Source: Xylaria sp. FL1777
Lineage: Eukaryota > Ascomycota > Sordariomycetes > Xylariales > Xylariaceae
DNA length: 64,000 nucleotides
Assembly (NCBI GenBank): GCA_022578965.1
Contig: MU400512.1
Span: 124,001-188,000, forward strand
Direction of reading: 5' to 3'
Of the stretch, positions 58,036 to 64,000 are shown in pieces. Each line of letters begins with the position of its first letter. Position 1 is the first letter of the stretch. The translations under genes were made by a program, and so were the position numbers. The notes under the pieces were generated by a model that did no database searches, was not told where the DNA came from, and saw nothing but the letters and a program-made list of their open reading frames with translations.

Positions 58036-61000
58036 CTCGAAAGCACAGTACTGGTTCTATAGTTGCAAACAATCTTAGCTCATCAATAATCCGAACAGTA
58101 ACGAGACCAAGATGCTGGGGAGCTGGGTCTTTGATTGCTCCCTACCTCATGTAATTTTGTCGTGACGCTGATTAACGAATTAGATATGTAAAGGCAATGC
58201 TATCTCCCACGCCAGTTGAGCCCAAGCTCTACTTTGAATGCTAATTATTGCAACTAGGGAGATCGATATTAAAATAGAAGAGCTTGAGGATGTATAATCA
58301 TACCCGTCCAGTGTGGTATCAAGATGTTGAGTAGCAGACTGGTAGTCTGACAGAGCTAGAGTATGTAAGGATGGTAGTTCGAGAACCTATTGCCAAGCCA
58401 ACGGGGTGTATCAGGTATCAGTGGGATATGGAGCGGTTAGAGTGATTATCATGGTCTCGGAATCGCCCGGACGTCTAATACACTCGGAACTTTCCTTGTC
58501 GTTGGGGCCACAAATTCCGGGGTTCATAAGTGAATGAATAAAAACAAAGGTGAAAACGAAGACTGGCAACGCAGACTAGGGTACCGAAGCTATGCCGCGA
58601 AAGACGTTACTTCAACTGCCGAGAAATGCTATGCTCCTATTAGGTCCTTCGTAAGGAAGGTAAGGTGAAGCGATGATGAGCTGCCGGGATATGACGAGGG
58701 CGACACCGATGACTGGACATCCAAAGTCTCTGGCAGCCAGCTCTCTGAGGGAAGAAGGATACGTGCGCATCAACGCAGCATCTGTAACATATACTATGTA
58801 ATGGGTTATAGGTAGGCTTCTTATAATGCGGCAGGGAGAGAACGAACCACCATCGGAAGAAGCTGGTCGACACCCATGCGCTTGAGACGTCCCTGGGCAG
58901 ATCGGGGAAGGCCAGGGGAGGAGGGGAACTGATCCTGGACAGACTTACCGGACTGGAGCCGGTAAGGCATCTACCCTTGCATCTCTCTGCTGTCCTCTTG
59001 CATCTCTCGTGCGTCTCAGTCGTTCGAGAAGAGAAGCCCAACAGCGGAGGTGGCAAAGGATGAATTACCTATCCATCCTGCTATGCACAGTGACGCTGCG
59101 TGGATGGTATTCATGGCCGTATATGTATACGGGTAGACATGGAGGTATGTAAGTAGGTGTGATCAGAACGAGCCAACTAGTATAGATAGGTAATAGTGAG
59201 ATGTCTATCTACCCATGTTCACCAGTACATACGCAGTACGCAGTAGGTTAGAGAGGCACTCGAGCTATCGGTGGTCTAGATACCTGGGCACAATCTGCAT
59301 GCCTACCCCCAACATGATACCTCTCGACTACATACCTACATACCTACATACCTACTGCCTAAGTACCTGTCTGGGTAGGTACATACCTAGAATTAATTAT
59401 ACGTCCCATATACGTCAAATCCCGCCTGGTAAGGATTAGACAGGTAGTTTACAGCATTAATTAGGTCCGTAACCAGCTAAGACTAGCCGAGGCTGTTCCT
59501 AGTGTAGTCTACCTTTCTCAGTTGGGGAAAGCGTAATATGTCACATTGTTATAACAGGCAGTGTACCGTGTACCAGGTAGTGTACCAGTAGTATCACGGT
59601 AGGTACTGTTAGTAGCCCACCTATATGTGGCATTGAAGAGCCCTACGTGTGCTACGCACTACGCATAGGTCCCTCTACTACCTACGTATACAAGTCCTTG
59701 TTTTAAAGATGCTTTGTCTCTTTTAAGGCCTTTGGCATTATGTAATAATTAAATATTTCGATAAACATCTTTGAGTCTGAACAGACGAGGTTTTAAACAA
59801 ACATTAGATATAATTTTTCACATGAAGAAGCCACCTCGCCTTCGAAGTCGATAACTACCGGTACCTATACTCTGCCCCATATACGGTGCATAGTTGACCG
59901 TACCGAATCACCAGCTACCATGCCTGATCTGGGATAGATCTGGCCCATGTAGGGATTTTCGATGGCACATCTGTGTGGGCCATATAGCTAGTCCAGATAT
60001 TCAGGGGCAGCGAGTGGCGCAAGCTGTCAGAGAATGGCCTGTTCCGTGGCGGGCTGCCAATCAAAGCCCGGTACCGGGTAATTTCGCCCTGGAAATTGTG
60101 TTCTCTTCAAACACGCGAGGACGATTATACGCTGGGTATGTCGATATCAGCCACATGGAAGTGTGTCAGTTGAGGCAATCGACAATTCAATGGTAAGACG
60201 ACGAGACGACGAGACGGCGCGAACATCATCGGACCCGTAATGTGAGGCTACGACACCGGGTCGACGCCGGGTCGACACAACCTGCTTACAAGCTGTTCGC
60301 CACGGTAGTTTGGGTCTATCCTACAATAGGTAAGTATTCCTCCATATATTACATATGTACGTATGTATGCGTACAAATCCGTGTGGTGTAGTAAGGAAGC
60401 ATCCATGGCAAAGGTACGAGACAGACGCTGGCGTGTGGGATATCGAGGTCGTGGCGAGCCAGGCTTGGGAATACCGGGAGGTCGTCGAGTCGGTACGGGA
60501 TGCTGATTTGGTATATGCGTACAGTAAAGCCGCCATCTTGCGTCTATCATCTATCTATCTACGCAGGTGGTAGTAGGTATGTGTATTTGGTGTGATCGCC
60601 CTGCAGGGAAGTTCACTCCAATAAACAGCCCCCCTGGCGCCAATCTGCAGCTCAGCTGCACGTCCGAGACCATCTTCAACCTACCGAGTACTACCGGGTA
60701 CTACTGACTATGTATATCACGGATTGCTACCACGGTAGAGAAAAAAGAAATTCCCCGCGCCTCCCTGCATGATATGATGCGCGAGTCTCCAGGCCGCGCG
60801 CATGGGTGGTAGAGACGCCTATTATTCATCCATGAACTCATTTTGTCAGCAGTGTAGGTGGAGCTGCTTGCACATGGCAGGCTACACCTCCTTGGGCTGT
60901 GATCAATAGATAGCATCTCACCGAGTATCTGTCCGGGATATAAGATCAACAACTGTACTTGTGACTACCTATACGGCTGCTTTGTACGGAGAACGCACAG

Positions 61001-64000
61001 ACACCATTACGTACAAGTCACAAGCTAGACGTTTTGCCGTACCTTGCTTGCAACGTGAATCCTGCAAGGCCCGGGTAAGTTTAGGGCTTGATTAAACGTA
61101 CTCAGTTCTAGTCATCACACGACCTTAACAAGTATACATACGCATAGGGTCTCTGGACATCCGTGCATATCGATGCTCCCGAAAACTACCTATATTATCA
61201 CGGAGATATCGACAGAGAAAGTGGCAAACGCGAGGAATTTTCAGCAGGGTCCTTGAAACAAATAAGTATGATAGAATATTATTATGTACATTGTAATAAT
61301 ATTAACTTCCGACGCCGGTAACCACCAGACTCAAGCGCCTATGTATGATTAAGAACTACGTTGCCGGTGTTGACCAATTACGGAACATCAGATTCCAGGC
61401 TCGGCTGGGTTTTTCAGAGCTTTAGTCTTCTAACAACAGGGTTTCTACAACTTCCTCCAAACATCCTCCATCGACTACGACCAGGGGTGGCCGGTGGAGA
61501 TTGGTGTGAGTTGCCTTTTCGTGTGAAAGGAACAGACCGTTCTGGAATTGTTCTGTCGATCCCCAGCCAGGAATGAGCAAGGGGTAGCGATATCTGCTCA
61601 TACGCAGTACATGTATATGCATGCGGTGAGAACTGGAAGCGCGAATACAGTATACTATAAGTTATCAATAATACGCACGAAAGGACGACTCGCTTAGCTC
61701 GTCTATCCTATTGGCTACCACCCTCCAATTCGAGAGGCGTATAAATCAATGGACACAACCTCCGAAGTCGACAACAACTCTTAACCTTGATGATGTCCTC
61801 CGCACCCCTACCATAAGTCCCACTTTTATGTGAATAAACACAATGATAAATCGAGAGATAATGATAATGGCACGTGGAAAGGGTATCCCATCCATGCGAT
61901 GAGATTTTCTAGACGACTGTCCCTAACCAACCAAAGCGTATCCTGAGCAAATGAGGACCTTAGACATCTTCAATAGCCGCGTTAGCACTGATTTAATTTA
62001 AAATATCCTAACTCGGTCACATTCAGTTTAACAGAGTTTAACATGTAAGCATGGGCTTTGATATCTAGTCAGATTCTGAATAAGCTATAAACTAATGTTA
62101 CGTCCGCGTAACGTTAACGAAGCAGACTCAGTGGCTCTTATAACTATTTTCATACTGTAATAGTTCTCGTACAGTAAGTTTATTACATCCTCCTCAGCTA
62201 GATACCGGTAAACGCGGCTTATATTAGACCTGAGGGATTAACTAACCACATGCTCACAGAGGCATGTTCGGAAATCGAAAGTACCTAGTAGCCAATTATC
62301 CTCATTTTGCCCAGCTGCCTACATATAGGAGGATGGCTAGGAATATTTGCCCCTTGGCTTCTGCCTTGTCCACAGCTTTACATGCTTGATCAAGGATTCG
62401 AAGGTGGCGAGATTCAGCACCCAATCCTCACATAATAGCCAATAGGACATGGGATCAAACAGTAGCTACGTAGTCTACCCATTCACGCAACATGGTCTAA
62501 TCTTTCATGGCCTGATTCACTCTACAAATACCCTTGCCCTAGACGGATACTCCCGCGCGTTGAGTCACAATCGAAGGATATCATTCGTATTTATTTACAG
62601 CCAATGGTTGTACCGCGGCCATTTTCCGCTGCAAGGTATTCATAAGGTAGTATTTACGGCTTGTTCGCATGCAGTGTGGTTGAGGATTAAGGCAGCTGGA
62701 CGGAAGAGGGGTGGTTGTAAGAGTGGCTGGAGGAATAACGTAACACGACACACCCTCCAGCGTCACGAGAACTGAGCGGAACAAGAAGGTATTTTATGGG
62801 CATAGATTAACTGGTAGAGCTAGGGCACCGAGGGTTGAGAATCTAGTAATATGCCATGTTGACGATCTAATGGACATAGTGGCTAAGAGATGATGGACTT
62901 CATCAGCTGGAAAAATCACGTAGGACGCAATGCGTATGCGGAAAATCGCCCCCGAGATAGTAGCAAGGCTGAACAGCTATTATAGGGGTCAAGTTGGTAT
63001 ATGCATGCTATTTGGGTCACGAGCATGCTCTACTTCTCTTCAACGGAGGATTTGCAATGAAAACTCCTGAGCTAAAGACTGGTTAGACAAGCAGAGATTA
63101 TCCACCGCTCATGCGGGCTGATTGGTATGTTACCGTCGGAGGGCTGCATCGCGATGTAGGCTATGATGCTATTCCGAGGGATGGCTTGCGTATCGCTTCG
63201 ACAGTGCTTTGGGGGCTCCCCAGCAGAACACCACCTGACGACATAATCCATACAAACCTACGTCCGTACATATGCACGAAGACTCAGTCACTAACCTAGC
63301 TAGGCATGGAGTTCGCAGACGAAGCATGAGGCGGTCGGTATCATGCCGGAAGACATTACGCTACGTACGAACATTACCTGGATCCTTATCTTAATAATAC
63401 ATGGATTGAGAACACGGAGTAGAAGGAGAGAAAACGGAACTTGAAAGACATTGGAAAATGGAATACAATCGCCGTTAAGCAACGTAGTGTATCGCTCTCC
63501 CGAAGAGCCTAATACTTGATGTGACAATCCTCCTTCAACTTCGGAAATACTCGCGTGGATTATCTGTCCACCAACGCAAATTGTAGCTCAGGATTAGGTA
63601 TCCGAGTCTTGTTATCCCGTGGTATAGAAACTAAGGTAGAGGCAACTAATTCATGAATGAGTGTTGCGCGAGAGCCCTAGAAATCTTAAATAGGTGGCTT
63701 CTGCTAATAAAGTCATACAAACCGCTTTCTTCTATCATGAAAAGGAGTTTCATAATAGTAGGCACTCATCTAACTAAGCGAACAGACATTGTGATTGTTC
63801 CATAATAATTAATTCATTAGTATCTTTATCGTCAAAATTTATTTCGTTTTTCTTTTTTTTCAGCATAGATTACGCAAGAGCCATCCCGCGCGTGACAATG
63901 CCGCCTATTGACTAACTCTGAAAAAATTTGTATGGATTGCCCTACCAATAACGCCATGCTCATGCAAATTAGCCGGGCAGCTTTCCCAACTTCTACTCAG
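58036..64000. other. 6 kb without a supportable gene
   Basis: The first few hundred bases should hold the transcription factor promoter. Beyond that, frames such as 58640..59056 (-), 59894..60196 (+) and 62449..62775 (+) show no domain. TACCTA words and TACGCAGTA copies (59230..59238, 59237..59245, 61601..61609) occur at about 59220-59390 and 61600. An inverted repeat GTTACG-TCCG-CGTAAC lies near 62098. A weak tRNA B-box-like TAGTTCGAGAACC at about 58375 has no matching acceptor stem. Decayed mobile DNA is possible but nothing specific was recognised. Confidence 0.5.

Noticed and set aside
58372..58386. tRNA-like B box (TAGTTCGAGAACC)
   Set aside because: No pairing acceptor stem or proper A box around it; a cloverleaf could not be built.
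58640..59056. 138-codon minus-strand frame right of the transcription factor
   Set aside because: Cys/Arg/Ser-rich without a motif, in DNA lacking other coding signs.

Overview
The window is nuclear DNA of a filamentous ascomycete, most likely a Sordariomycete. The genes are split by short spliceosomal introns of about 40-260 nt with GT-AG ends and CTAAC/CTGAC-like branch points. The spacers are long, both strands carry genes, and the inferred proteins are typical of filamentous fungi, including a Pmk1/Fus3/Kss1-type MAP kinase. The exact order cannot be read from the sequence. Exon junctions given here were worked out by hand from reading frame, splice signals and family similarity.

Layout. 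0-19 kb is a dense housekeeping block: 5'-truncated NAA30 (NatC acetyltransferase), a DUF1917 protein, DPH7 (diphthamide pathway), a large exportin-5/Msn5 karyopherin in 11 exons, an LDB17/SPIN90 actin regulator, an SLM-type BAR-PH protein and GAR1 (H/ACA snoRNP). 19-28 kb is sparse: a lone class I terpene cyclase, then AT-rich DNA, then a type II membrane glycosyltransferase-like protein. 28-32 kb holds pyruvate decarboxylase and ERV1. 32-37.5 kb, between ERV1 and HEM4, is an accessory island of broken genes: an APH-family kinase cut by an in-frame TGA, a decayed DUF3716 / CCHC-finger-array / DEDDh-exonuclease gene with at least four in-frame stops, and a zinc-knuckle relic with two stops. 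37.5-51 kb returns to core genes: HEM4, OXR1 (TLDc), the MAP kinase, and SEC24 (COPII coat) with a 12-nt last exon. 53.6-58 kb carries a small membrane protein and a Zn(II)2Cys6 transcription factor. 58-64 kb shows no supportable gene.

No operons or clear biosynthetic cluster are present; the terpene cyclase stands alone. The most unusual content is the decayed ERV1-HEM4 island and its DUF3716/finger-array/exonuclease architecture. Secondary points are two GC-AG introns, a stop-free intron of length divisible by three, and a near-palindromic TACGCAGTA word found nine times, only in spacers. No tRNA, rRNA or CRISPR array was found.
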